16,351 nt of DNA, from the NCBI GenBank assembly GCA_030041195.1, contig JASHOI010000376.1, positions 1 to 16,351 on the forward strand, in the 5' to 3' direction. Every line of letters begins with the position of its first letter. The stretch's first letter is position 1. Origin of the DNA: Streptosporangiaceae bacterium. GTDB lineage: Bacteria; Actinomycetota; Actinomycetes; Streptosporangiales; Streptosporangiaceae. The notes below the pieces were generated by a model, which worked only from the letters and a program-made list of their open reading frames with translations, was not told the origin of the DNA and made no database searches. The position numbers and the translations under genes are program-made. Shown piece after piece: positions 1 to 6,689 of this stretch.

Positions 1-148
1 CTGCGGCGGTGCGGGGGGCTGCTGCGCGTGCGGGGGGGTGCGGCGCGGCGGCACTGCTTGGCTGCGGGGGCGCACCGCGAGGCCGGCGCTGGCCGGCCGA
101 CAAGCACGGGGGGAAGCATTGAGTTCTGCCGAAGTAGGCGGCGCCGTC
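1..148. other. Window edge without an identified gene
   Basis: GC-rich stretch before the first supported gene. On the plus strand, reading from base 3, one frame stays open from the window edge to a TGA at 120-122 and ends in residues WPADKHGGKH; it could be the tail of an upstream protein, but nothing in it is recognisable. Runs of G (28-47, 107-113) reflect composition only. I see no promoter, RNA gene or repeat here. Confidence 0.3.
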
Positions 149-613
149 ATGGACGCCGTGCGGCCGCGGATCTCGCGGCTGCTGCCCGGGGATCCCGGGA
201 CGTTCCGCGGCCCGAAGTGGACCGCGGCGGTGCTCGCGGCGGTGAACGTCGCCGGGACGGCGCGCAGCCTGATCCACATCATGGCGCCGGACAGCGGCGC
301 ACAGTCGATCGCCTCGATGGACACCAAGGTGACCGGCGGAAAGAACATCGTCGCCCTGCTGGGGCAGTGGGGCGGGGCACAGCTGCTCGAGGCTGGCCTG
401 ATCTGGGTCGTGCTGTGGCGCTACCGCGGGCTGGTCCCGCTGATGCTGGGCGTGGTCACGGCGGAGCAGGCGCTGCGGGTGGGGATCGGCCGGTTCAATC
501 CGCTGGTGACCGCGCACACCCCGCCGGGCGCGCTGAGCCGGGCCCTGCTGCCCGCGTCGGCGATCGCGCTCGCGATGTCGCTGAACCAGCGCCCGGAGAA
601 CGTCACCCGCTAG
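149..613 (+). CDS. Small integral membrane protein, unknown function
   Basis: Encodes 154 residues. I do not recognise the family. Hydrophobic stretches are seen at roughly residues 26-44 (AAVLAAVNVAG), 66-90 (ALLGQWGG to LIWVVLWRY), 92-110 (LVPLMLGVV) and 130-145 (ALLPASAIALAMS), so about four membrane segments are likely, as in short DUF4345/DoxX-like actinobacterial membrane proteins; that comparison is only by topology. The start is taken at ATG 149, with a weak AGTAGG 10 nt upstream. An in-frame TTG at 119 behind a GGGGGAAG run is an alternative that would add 10 residues. It is followed after 55 nt by the thioesterase on the same strand, without obvious functional connection. Confidence 0.7.
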   Translation: MDAVRPRISRLLPGDPGTFRGPKWTAAVLAAVNVAGTARSLIHIMAPDSGAQSIASMDTKVTGGKNIVALLGQWGGAQLLEAGLIWVVLWRYRGLVPLMLGVVTAEQALRVGIGRFNPLVTAHTPPGALSRALLPASAIALAMSLNQRPENVTR

Positions 614-668
614 ACCGGGTCGGCATGAGAACCTAGGCGCGTGCCCGCTGACGCGCCTTTGCTGCGCG

Positions 669-1055
669 ATGTTTGAGCGTACGGTTGACGTCCGGTGGCG
701 TGACGTCGACGCCCTTTCGCACGTCAACCATGCCGTGTTCCTGACCTACCTGGAGGAGGCACGGGACGCGTTCTACGCGCAGATCCTCGGCAGCGAGCCG
801 ATCTATGTGGTGGTCCGGCTCGAGGTCAACCTGCGGGCCGAGGTCCACTACCCGGACCGGCGGGTGAACGTGCGGATAGAAGTGGTGCAACTCGGGACCA
901 CGAGCCTGACCACGCGGGAGACGATCGTGACGCCTTCGGGCGAGGTTGCGGCCGATGCGCGGGTGGTCACGGTCCGCTGGGACGCCGACAGCCGCAAGCC
1001 GGTCCCGTTCACCGAGGACGAGCGCGCCCGGCTGACCGACGCGATGACCGGCTGA
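669..1055 (+). CDS. Hot-dog fold acyl-CoA thioesterase (4HBT/YbgC-FadM type)
   Basis: A 128-residue protein, the usual length of single-domain 4-hydroxybenzoyl-CoA-thioesterase-like enzymes, which hydrolyse acyl-CoA thioesters in the cytoplasm. The family signature lies at residues 10-32: WRDVDALSHVN followed by a Tyr/Leu-rich helix (FLTYLEEAR). By alignment to the YbgC pattern DTDAGG, Asp14 is the probable catalytic acid. The strands that follow (VVRLEVNLRAEVHYPDRRV, residues 48-66) fit the hot-dog beta sheet. No Shine-Dalgarno precedes ATG 669 and no earlier in-frame start exists after the previous gene's stop. The acyl substrate cannot be told from sequence. The gene is convergent with the spermidine-synthase-like gene; a 9-bp tandem repeat fills the gap. 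Confidence 0.85.
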   Translation: MFERTVDVRWRDVDALSHVNHAVFLTYLEEARDAFYAQILGSEPIYVVVRLEVNLRAEVHYPDRRVNVRIEVVQLGTTSLTTRETIVTPSGEVAADARVVTVRWDADSRKPVPFTEDERARLTDAMTG

Positions 1056-1061
1056 CGCGGG

Positions 1062-1088
1062 CTGACCGGGCTGACCGGGCTGACCGGG
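1062..1088. repeat. 9-bp tandem repeat, three perfect copies
   Basis: CTGACCGGG occurs at 1062-1070, 1071-1079 and 1080-1088, with a degenerate copy (CTGACGCGGG) just before at 1052-1061 that contains the thioesterase stop. The array fills the gap between two convergent genes and abuts the minus-strand stop at 1090-1092. It is likely a slippage-prone satellite; I see no hairpin in it. Confidence 0.9.
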
Positions 1089-1089
1089 G

Positions 1090-1974
1090 TCACGCGAACG
1101 CGTCCGGCGGCGGCAGCGGCGACGGCTCGGCGTCCGCGTCGGTGATCGGCCGGGCACCGGCGATGAACTGGTCAAGCGCGAGCCCGGCGACCACCCGGGC
1201 CGGGAACGGGTCGGCCAGGGCCCGCCTGGTCAGCTCCTGCACCGGCAGCCCGGCGGCGGAACCGGCGATCACCAGGTTGCCGAACCGGCGGCCGCGCAGC
1301 ACGCCGGCCTCGGCGATCACGCAGGCGTGCCGGAACACCGAGCGCACCGCGGCCGCCCGGCCGCGAGCGTGCGCCAGCGGCGGGCCATCGCCGACGTTGA
1401 CCGCGTAGACCCCGGACGGCCGCAACACCCTGGCGGCCGCCTCGGTGAACTCGGCCGACGTCAGGTGCGCGGGGGTCTGCGCCGCGGCGAACACGTCGGC
1501 GACCACGACGTCGAACGACCCGGCCGCGACCTGCTCGAGCACCGCACGCGCGTCGGCCACCCGGACCGTGATCCGGCCGGCCCGGGTCCGGGACCGGCCC
1601 GGCTGGCTGAGCGGCAGCCGCCGCCGGACCAGCCCGGCGACCTCGGCGTCGGACTCGGCAGCGAGCTGGCTCGACCCGGGCCGGGTCGCGGCCACGTACC
1701 TGGCCAGGGTCAGGGCGCCGCCGCCGAGGTGCAGCACCCGCAGCGGCGTTCCGGGCGGCGCGGCGAGATCGATCACGTGCCCGAGCCGCCGTACATACTC
1801 GAAGTCCAGGTAGAACGGGTCGTCGAGGTCGACGTGCGACTGCGGCACACCGTCGATCAGCAGCATGAACGCGTGCGGACGGTCCGCGTCGCCGAGCAGC
1901 TCGACCCGGGGATGCGCACGATCTCGGCCGGGGCGCGCCGCGTTCAGGCCCCTTCTCTCACTGGGCACCTGCAC
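1090..1974 (-). CDS. Spermidine-synthase-like protein (Rossmann methyltransferase fold)
   Basis: About 294 residues. The nucleotide/SAM-binding loop is VLHLGGGALTLARYVA (around residues 80-95), followed by an acidic turn (AAESDAEV), a DARAVL motif and FDVVVADVFAAAQTP, the layout of spermidine/spermine synthase family proteins. The catalytic region of true aminopropyltransferases (DSTDP-type after the strand) is replaced by ADVFAAAQTP, so polyamine synthesis is doubtful; the many actinobacterial members of this type have no assigned substrate. The open frame runs up to 2070, but that would overlap the divergent aldo/keto reductase; GTG 1974 (or GTG 1968) starts just outside the neighbour's promoter. 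Neither has a good Shine-Dalgarno, so the start is uncertain. It ends against the 9-bp repeat. Confidence 0.8.
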   Translation of the reverse strand: MQVPSERRGLNAARPGRDRAHPRVELLGDADRPHAFMLLIDGVPQSHVDLDDPFYLDFEYVRRLGHVIDLAAPPGTPLRVLHLGGGALTLARYVAATRPGSSQLAAESDAEVAGLVRRRLPLSQPGRSRTRAGRITVRVADARAVLEQVAAGSFDVVVADVFAAAQTPAHLTSAEFTEAAARVLRPSGVYAVNVGDGPPLAHARGRAAAVRSVFRHACVIAEAGVLRGRRFGNLVIAGSAAGLPVQELTRRALADPFPARVVAGLALDQFIAGARPITDADAEPSPLPPPDAFA

Positions 1975-1998
1975 ATCATTGTCCAGCCAGCGGATCGG

Positions 1999-2004
1999 TA
2001 GCGT
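1999..2004 (+). promoter_or_regulatory. -10 box for a leaderless aldo/keto reductase mRNA
   Basis: TAGCGT (TANNNT form) ends 7 nt before GTG 2012, the spacing expected when transcription starts at the start codon. No clear -35 is seen. The same arrangement occurs before the genes at 4824, 5466 and (minus strand) 9159. Confidence 0.5.
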
Positions 2005-2011
2005 GAGGGGC

Positions 2012-3004
2012 GTGGAACACACCCGACTTGGCCGGACCGGCCTCCAGGTGTCCCGGCTGTGCCTGGGCACGATGACCTTCGGACTGCAGTGCGACGAGCC
2101 GACGTCGCGGGCGATCCTGGACCGGGCCGCCGAGGGCGGCGTCGACTTCCTCGACAGCTCCGACGCCTACCCGCTCGGCGGGGAGCTGTCGACCCGTGGG
2201 CAGACCGAGGAGATCCTCGGACGCTGGCTGCGCGGCAAGCGGGACCGGTTCATCGTCGCGACCAAGTGCTTCGTCCCGACCGGGCCGGCGCCGTTCGACC
2301 GCGGCAACTCGCGCAAGCACATCATGTCCGCGATCGACGCGTCGCTGCGCCGGCTGCAGACCGACTACGTCGACCTGTACCAGCTGCACGGCTACGACCC
2401 GGCGACGCCGATCGACGAGACCCTCGGCGCCCTCGACGACCTGGTGCACCAGGGCAAGGTCCGCTACATCGGCTGCTCAAACTTCCTCACCTACCAGCTG
2501 GTGCGCGCGGTCGGCCGGACCGAGACGCTCCGGCTGGCCCGCATGGACAGCGTCCAGCCCCGCTACAACCTGCTGTTCCGCCAGATCGAGCGGGAGATGT
2601 TGCCGTTCTGCGGCGAGGAGGGCATCGGCGTCATCCCGTACAACCCGATCGCCGGCGGGCTGCTGTCCGGCAAGCACACCGGGGCCGCCGCGCCGCCGGA
2701 GGGCAGCCGGTTCACCCTCGGCAACGCGGGCGGCATGTACCAGGAGCGGTACTGGCACGACCGCGAGTTCGGCACGGTCGAGGAGCTGCGCAAGCTGGCC
2801 GACGAGGCCGGGGTGAGCCTGGTCACGCTCGCGGTCGCGTGGGTGGCGGCCAATCCCGCGGTCACCGCGCCGATCATCGGGGCGAGCAGCCCGGAGCAGC
2901 TCGGCCCCAGCCTGGCCGCCGCCGAGTACCGGATCGACCCCGAGCTCAAGACCCGCCTCGACGAGCGCACCCACGAGTACCGCATGGGCGACGCGCCGAG
3001 GTAG
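2012..3004 (+). CDS. Aldo/keto reductase
   Basis: A 330-residue NAD(P)H-dependent oxidoreductase with the (beta/alpha)8 barrel of the aldo/keto reductase superfamily. It begins in the typical way (HTRLGRTGLQVSRLCLGTMTFG). The catalytic tetrad is visible: Asp48 and Tyr53 in FLDSSDAY, Lys85 in VATK and His126 in YQLHGYD. The downstream barrel motif GKVRYIGCSNF and the cofactor-binding tail ending GASSPEQL are also present. The closest groups are the general AKR families that include yeast aryl-alcohol dehydrogenase-like and YghZ-like enzymes; the physiological carbonyl substrate is unknown. GTG 2012 is chosen because it matches family N-termini and sits 7 nt after a -10 box; GTG 2003 is in frame but inside that box. 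It is convergent with the alpha/beta hydrolase, with 3 nt between stops. Confidence 0.92.
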   Translation: MEHTRLGRTGLQVSRLCLGTMTFGLQCDEPTSRAILDRAAEGGVDFLDSSDAYPLGGELSTRGQTEEILGRWLRGKRDRFIVATKCFVPTGPAPFDRGNSRKHIMSAIDASLRRLQTDYVDLYQLHGYDPATPIDETLGALDDLVHQGKVRYIGCSNFLTYQLVRAVGRTETLRLARMDSVQPRYNLLFRQIEREMLPFCGEEGIGVIPYNPIAGGLLSGKHTGAAAPPEGSRFTLGNAGGMYQERYWHDREFGTVEELRKLADEAGVSLVTLAVAWVAANPAVTAPIIGASSPEQLGPSLAAAEYRIDPELKTRLDERTHEYRMGDAPR

Positions 3005-3007
3005 CGG

Positions 3008-3886
3008 TCACCGCCTCACCAGGCCCAGGATCAGCGCCGCGATGTCATCCGAGGCCTGCTCGGCCATGAAGTGACCCGCCTGGGTGGTGACGTGCTGCAG
3101 GTCAGCGACCCAGGGCCGCCAGATCGCGGCGGCGTCGAACCCGAGCTGGCTGCCCCAGTCCTGCTGCACGACCAGCACCGGCATCGCGAGCCGGTGGCCG
3201 GCGTCGAGGTCGGCCTGGTCGTGCTCGATGTCGACGGTCGCGGTGGCGCGGTAGTCGGCGACGATCGACGGAACGGCGTTCCGGCACGCGCGCAGGTACT
3301 CGGCGCGCACGTCGTCCGGGATCGCGCCGGCGCTGACGGACCAGATGTCGAGGAAGTGGCCGAAGAAGCTGTCGGCGCTGTTCGCGATCATCTCCTCGGG
3401 CAGGCCCGGCGGCTGCGCCATGAGGTACAGGTGGAAGGCCACGGCCGCGCCGACCCCGTGCAGAACGTTCCAGGTGTCAAGGGTCGGAACGATGTCCAGG
3501 ATCCCGATGTGGCTAACCCGGTCCGGATGGTCGAGCCCCGCCCGGAACGCGACGTGCGCGCCGCGGTCGTGCCCGACCACCGCGAACGGGCCGAACCCGA
3601 GTGCATCGGCCAGGCCGACGATGTCGGCTGCCATCGTCCGCTTCGAATAGGTGTCGTCGCCGTCCGCGGCCGGCTTGCTGCTCGCGCCGTAGCCGCGAAG
3701 ATCGGCGCAGACCACGGTGTGGTGCTCGGCGAGGATCGGGGCGACGTGCCGCCACATCAGGTGGGTCTGCGGGAAGCCGTGCAGCAGCACGACCGGCGGC
3801 CCCTGGCCGCCCACCGCCGCGTTCAGCTCGATGCCATCGGCGACGCCGACCGGCCTCACCTCGAATCCCGGGATCGCGATGCCCAT
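3008..3886 (-). CDS. Alpha/beta hydrolase, haloacetate dehalogenase / epoxide hydrolase-like
   Basis: A 292-residue cytosolic alpha/beta hydrolase. It shows oxyanion motif HGFPQT (36-41), DLRGYGASS (62-70), nucleophile elbow GHDRGA with Asp107, a second Asp at 131 (GILDIVPT) and catalytic His272 (QAGHFMAEQ). The Asp nucleophile places it with haloalkane/haloacetate dehalogenases and soluble epoxide hydrolases rather than Ser esterases. The cap region (FHLYLMAQPP, 151-160; ADYRATATVDIEHD, 210-223) resembles fluoroacetate dehalogenase, including equivalents of its halide-site His (His152) and Tyr (Tyr212), but the halide-site Trp is Leu153. Start ATG 3886 has AAGGAG 5 nt upstream. It lies 18 nt downstream of the isomerase gene and is probably co-transcribed with it. 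Confidence 0.88.
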   Translation of the reverse strand: MGIAIPGFEVRPVGVADGIELNAAVGGQGPPVVLLHGFPQTHLMWRHVAPILAEHHTVVCADLRGYGASSKPAADGDDTYSKRTMAADIVGLADALGFGPFAVVGHDRGAHVAFRAGLDHPDRVSHIGILDIVPTLDTWNVLHGVGAAVAFHLYLMAQPPGLPEEMIANSADSFFGHFLDIWSVSAGAIPDDVRAEYLRACRNAVPSIVADYRATATVDIEHDQADLDAGHRLAMPVLVVQQDWGSQLGFDAAAIWRPWVADLQHVTTQAGHFMAEQASDDIAALILGLVRR

Positions 3887-3904
3887 CTGTCTCCTTCGCT
3901 GCGG

Positions 3905-4720
3905 TCACGGCTCGCGGCCGTGCCTCGCGCGGTACTCGTCGAGCCAGCCGAGGGAGTCCTCGGTCCGCGCGGTGGACGGGTGGTACTCGGCGCCGATCGC
4001 GCCCTGGTAGCCCTTTGCGGCGATGTGGCCGAGCAGGAACGGGTAGTTGATCTCGCCGGTCCCCGGTTCGTGCCGGCCCGGCACGTCCGCGATCTGGATG
4101 TGCCCGATGAGTGGCCAGTGGGCGTCCAGGGTCGCGGTGAGATCACCCTCGGTCCGCTGCATGTGGTACGCGTCGTACTGCAGCCGCACGTTGGGCCGGC
4201 CGACGGCCGCAACGAAGCCGACCGCGGCCCTGGTCGTGGTCAGCAGGCACGGGCCGTTGTCCATGGGGTTGATGGCCTCGATCATGATCTCACAGTCGGC
4301 CTCGGCGGCCCGGTCCGCGGCCCAGGCGACGTTGTCCCGCGCGCAGGACAGCTGCTCTTCCTCCGAGTATCTCTGCTGCCGCAGCCCGGCCAGCAGGTTG
4401 AGCCGCTTGCAGCCGCACGCCGTGGCGATCGCCAGCGCCTCGGGGACGTGGGCGCGCAGGTACTCGCGGCGGCCCGGATCGCCGGCCAGCCCGCGCTCGC
4501 CAGCGGCCATGTCACCGGCGTCGAAGTTCAGCAGCACCAGCCGCAGGTCCCAGCGGGCGGTCAGCTCCGGCAGCGCCCGCGCCGCCGCGGTGCCCGGCCA
4601 CCACAGCTCGACCGCGCCGAACCCGGCGCCGGCGGCGCGCTCGAAGCGCTCGGCGAGCGGCAGGTCCGCCCACAGCATCGACAGGTTCGCCGCGAACAGC
4701 AGGCTCGTCTCTCCCGCCAC
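3905..4720 (-). CDS. Hydroxypyruvate isomerase-like TIM-barrel protein
   Basis: A 271-residue AP-endonuclease-2-type TIM barrel (xylose-isomerase-like). The N-terminus LLFAANLSMLWADLPLAERF and the late motif GHIQIADVPGRHEPGTGEINY (206-226) are hallmarks of hydroxypyruvate isomerase (Hyi), which interconverts hydroxypyruvate and tartronate semialdehyde in glyoxylate metabolism. Probable metal ligands are Glu148 (IEAINP), Asp183 (QYDAYHMQ), a residue of the GHIQIA strand and Glu245 (GAEYHPS). GTG 4720 is preferred: GGAG lies 5 nt upstream and the protein then matches family N-termini. ATG 4765, adding 15 unusual residues, has no ribosome site. First gene of a two-gene minus-strand unit with the alpha/beta hydrolase; no glyoxylate carboligase or tartronate reductase is nearby, so the exact substrate is open. 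Confidence 0.85.
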   Translation of the reverse strand: MAGETSLLFAANLSMLWADLPLAERFERAAGAGFGAVELWWPGTAAARALPELTARWDLRLVLLNFDAGDMAAGERGLAGDPGRREYLRAHVPEALAIATACGCKRLNLLAGLRQQRYSEEEQLSCARDNVAWAADRAAEADCEIMIEAINPMDNGPCLLTTTRAAVGFVAAVGRPNVRLQYDAYHMQRTEGDLTATLDAHWPLIGHIQIADVPGRHEPGTGEINYPFLLGHIAAKGYQGAIGAEYHPSTARTEDSLGWLDEYRARHGREP

Positions 4721-4810
4721 GCCGTCTCCGGGCACGCCAACCTCTCCGTCGGATCCGTTTCTCATGATGGTGGCAGAAGGGCTTGCAGGCCGACGGCCGG
4801 GCAGGCGCGG

Positions 4811-4816
4811 TAGATT
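4811..4816 (+). promoter_or_regulatory. -10 box for a leaderless acetyltransferase mRNA
   Basis: TAGATT lies 7 nt before ATG 4824. No Shine-Dalgarno is found for that ATG and the gap is too short for a leader, so leaderless transcription is inferred. No convincing -35. Confidence 0.55.
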
Positions 4817-4823
4817 GCCCGCT

Positions 4824-5348
4824 ATGACCGAGTTCGGATCCGCCGCCTGGCCACCGTGTCCCCCGATCAGGACCGGCAGGCTGGTGCTCCGCGAAGCCGA
4901 GGCCCGGGACCGTGCGGTATTCATCGACCTGCTCGCTTCGGCAGAGGTCCACACCTACCTCGGCGGCCCCCGGGCGCGCGCCGAACTCGAACGTGAGCTG
5001 CCCGAGACGCCCGGGCAGGATCTTGGCGTTTGCGTCGTCGAGTTCGGCGGAGCCATGATCGGTCAGGTCATTCTCGGGCGAGCATCGGGGGAACGGGGCA
5101 CCGGGAAGGCCGAGCTGGGTTACCTGTTCCTGCCGGAGGCGTGGGGATTCGGCTACGCCGCCGAGGCGTGCCAAGCGGCGCTGGACTGGCTGGACAACGC
5201 GCTTCCCGGCGAACCGGTGGTGCTGTTTACCCAGACCGCCAACGCGCGTTCGATGCGCCTGGCCGCGAAGCTCGGATTCACCGAAGTAGAGCGGTTCCAC
5301 GCCTGGGACGCCGAGCAGTGGTTCGGCATGCGGCCCACGCTCACTTGA
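4824..5348 (+). CDS. GNAT-family N-acetyltransferase (RimJ/RimL-like)
   Basis: A 174-residue single-domain acetyl-CoA-dependent acetyltransferase. IRTGRLVLREAEARDRAVF (15-33) is the standard opening of the RimJ/RimL type (Acetyltransf_3). The acetyl-CoA-binding motif A follows the ELGYLFLPEAWGFGYAAEA stretch (about 96-114), and NARSMRLAAKLGFTEVER (about 142-159) is the typical C-terminal signature. The canonical Q/R-x-x-G-x-G/A loop is AWGFGYA here. Substrate unknown; members acetylate protein N-termini, antibiotics or small amines. It is divergent from the isomerase unit. Its last 8 bp overlap the remnant of a glyoxalase-like gene on the other strand. Confidence 0.9.
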   Translation: MTEFGSAAWPPCPPIRTGRLVLREAEARDRAVFIDLLASAEVHTYLGGPRARAELERELPETPGQDLGVCVVEFGGAMIGQVILGRASGERGTGKAELGYLFLPEAWGFGYAAEACQAALDWLDNALPGEPVVLFTQTANARSMRLAAKLGFTEVERFHAWDAEQWFGMRPTLT

Positions 5349-5466
5349 CGACGCGGCGCTGTTCGGGCTCGATTTCGCTCGCCTCGAAGTCGAGGTGGTA
5401 CTGCTTGGGGTGTTCGCTGTCGGGCCAGAGCGGCGGGCGGTAGTCGGGCGTGTATCGTCCGGGCCA
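5341..5466 (-). pseudogene. Fragment of a VOC/glyoxalase-like gene
   Basis: Reading the minus strand down to TGA 5343-5341, about 40 codons encode PGRYTPDYRPPLWPDSEH, then PKQYHLDFEASEIEPEQRR and VVK. The pattern (x-PP-x-WPD-x-x-P-x-Q-x-HLDF-x-V-x-D) is familiar from the second half of glyoxalase-like (VOC superfamily) actinobacterial proteins, where the text normally continues RVLALGA. Here a stop falls at that point, and the beginning is missing because the isomerase gene (5466 onward) starts there. The two other minus frames read as arginine-rich noise. I take it as a decayed internal fragment rather than a functional small gene; there is no start or ribosome site. Confidence 0.6.
5453..5458 (+). 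promoter_or_regulatory. -10 box for a leaderless maleylpyruvate-isomerase-family mRNA
   Basis: TATCGT ends 7 nt before ATG 5466; no Shine-Dalgarno precedes that ATG. The box lies inside the glyoxalase-like remnant. No clear -35. Confidence 0.55.
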
Positions 5467-6149
5467 TGGATTACCTGGCACAGATGGGCCGTGAGCTCGC
5501 CGCGTTCGAGGCCTGCCTGGGCGGGGATCTTGCGGCGCCGGTCGAGCATTGCGGCGACTGGACGCTAGGCGACCTGGCCGACCACCTTGGTGGCGGCAAC
5601 CTGTGGGCGGCGGCCGCCGTTACCGAGCAGCACGGCGACTACGAGGCCCCGCCGGCGCCGCGCGACCCGGCGGCGCTGCAGGCGTGGTTCAACGGCACCT
5701 GCGCCGCGCTGCTCAGCGCGCTCGACACCGACCCGTCCGCCAAGGCCTGGACGATCGCGCCACCGCCAACCGTCGGCTTCTGGCAGCGCCGGCGGTGCCA
5801 CGAGGCCCTGGTCCACCGGTGGGACGCGGAGCACGCGGTCGGCGCCGCGGGCGCGCTTGACCCGGCCCTGGCCGACGATGGGGTCGCCGAGGTCATAGAC
5901 ACCATGGCCCCGCGCCAGGTCCGGCTCGGCCGCACCACCGAGCTGCGGCACGCGGTCCTGCTGGACGCCACGGACACCGGGTCGCGGCGGATCCTCGGGC
6001 CCGGCGACCCGGTCGCCACGATCAGCGGGACCGCGGCAGACCTGTTGCTCCTGCTGTGGGGCAGGCTCGCCGCCGATGATCCCGCGGTCGCCTGGGATGG
6101 CGACCGCGAGCTTGGCCGCTCGGTGCTTGGCGGCGCGCTGGTGCCCTGA
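5466..6149 (+). CDS. Maleylpyruvate isomerase family, mycothiol-dependent enzyme
   Basis: A 227-residue DinB-like four-helix protein with the C-terminal MDMPI domain. Family metal ligands are present: His40 in LADHLGGG, and Glu113 and His117 in the RRRCHEALVHRWDAEHA helix (E-x3-H), matching the His/Glu/His zinc site of Corynebacterium mycothiol-dependent maleylpyruvate isomerase. The C-terminal part carries the usual ISGTAADLLLLLWGRL segment (about 186-201). Members use mycothiol as cofactor in isomerisation or thiol transfer; many copies per genome have unknown substrates, and no gentisate pathway gene is nearby. ATG 5466 lies directly after a -10 box. Both sides of the gene are decayed fragments (glyoxalase-like, epoxide hydrolase), so it looks placed at a rearrangement point. 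Confidence 0.9.
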   Translation: MDYLAQMGRELAAFEACLGGDLAAPVEHCGDWTLGDLADHLGGGNLWAAAAVTEQHGDYEAPPAPRDPAALQAWFNGTCAALLSALDTDPSAKAWTIAPPPTVGFWQRRRCHEALVHRWDAEHAVGAAGALDPALADDGVAEVIDTMAPRQVRLGRTTELRHAVLLDATDTGSRRILGPGDPVATISGTAADLLLLLWGRLAADDPAVAWDGDRELGRSVLGGALVP

Positions 6150-6165
6150 CCCCGCCCGGCAGCGG

Positions 6166-6529
6166 GTGGGGACCTACGAGCACCTGGCCCAGCTGTTTGC
6201 CGGGCAGCCCTACGGCGCGATCACCCGCGGCGACTGGCTCGACAACACCTCGCTGTACTGGCTCACCAACACCGCGCCGTCGGCGGCGCGGCTGTACTGG
6301 CAGCAGGCCGTGACCGGCCAGAACTTCTACGCCGCCGCCGACGTGTCCCTGCCCGCGGCGGTCACGGTGTTCCCGCACGAGTACGTCCAGGCGCCGCGCA
6401 GCTGGACCGAGCAGGCCTACCACAACCTGATCTACTTCCACCAAGCCGAACGAGGCGGCCACTTCGCGGCCTGGGAACAACCGCAACTGTTCGCCGAAGA
6501 ACTGCGCCGCGTTCCGCCCGCTGCGCTGA
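6166..6529 (+). pseudogene. Epoxide hydrolase C-terminal fragment, frameshifted
   Basis: Starting about 16 bases after the previous stop, the frame encodes the last third of an epoxide hydrolase of the EHN family: TYEHLAQLFAGQPYGAITRG, then DWLDNTSLYWLTNTAPSAAR (about 6229-6288), PRSWTEQAYHNLIYF, and RGGHFAAWEQPQLFAEELR ending near 6507. The catalytic His of GGHFAAWE is still there; the N-terminal EHN domain, nucleophile and start codon are missing. After EELR the reading frame continues as unrelated sequence to 6633, but removal of one C from 6507-6508 restores AFRPLR followed by TGA 6527-6529, the normal family ending. It therefore has a 5' truncation plus a +1 frameshift. Confidence 0.85.
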
Positions 6530-6689
6530 AGCAAGCGCCAGGCCTGAACCGGGCAGCCGCGCCGCAGGCCAGGGCTCGTTCCGGTGGCAGTTCTCGCGGC
6601 AGAGGTCACGTTCCGGGCGGTCTGCGGCTCTAGGAAACGCGCCGCCACTTGCGGCTGCGGTCTTTCCCCCAACCCGGAGCCACGACATC

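Noticed and set aside
1..60. G-runs as a G-quadruplex or regulatory element
   Set aside because: Compatible with the very high GC of the window edge; no regular tract spacing or gene context to support it.
1090..1974. Annotation as a true spermidine synthase
   Set aside because: The aminopropyltransferase catalytic segment is not recognisable; only the fold-level motifs match.
2992..3012. Short inverted repeat GCGGT-C-ACCGC between convergent stops as a terminator
   Set aside because: The loop would be too small and the stem only about four usable pairs; no U-run.
3071..4813. Long plus-strand open frame (580 codons) opposite the hydrolase and isomerase
   Set aside because: Antisense shadow of two genes with clear catalytic motifs and ribosome sites; its translation is Arg/Gly/Asp/Val-rich with no domain.
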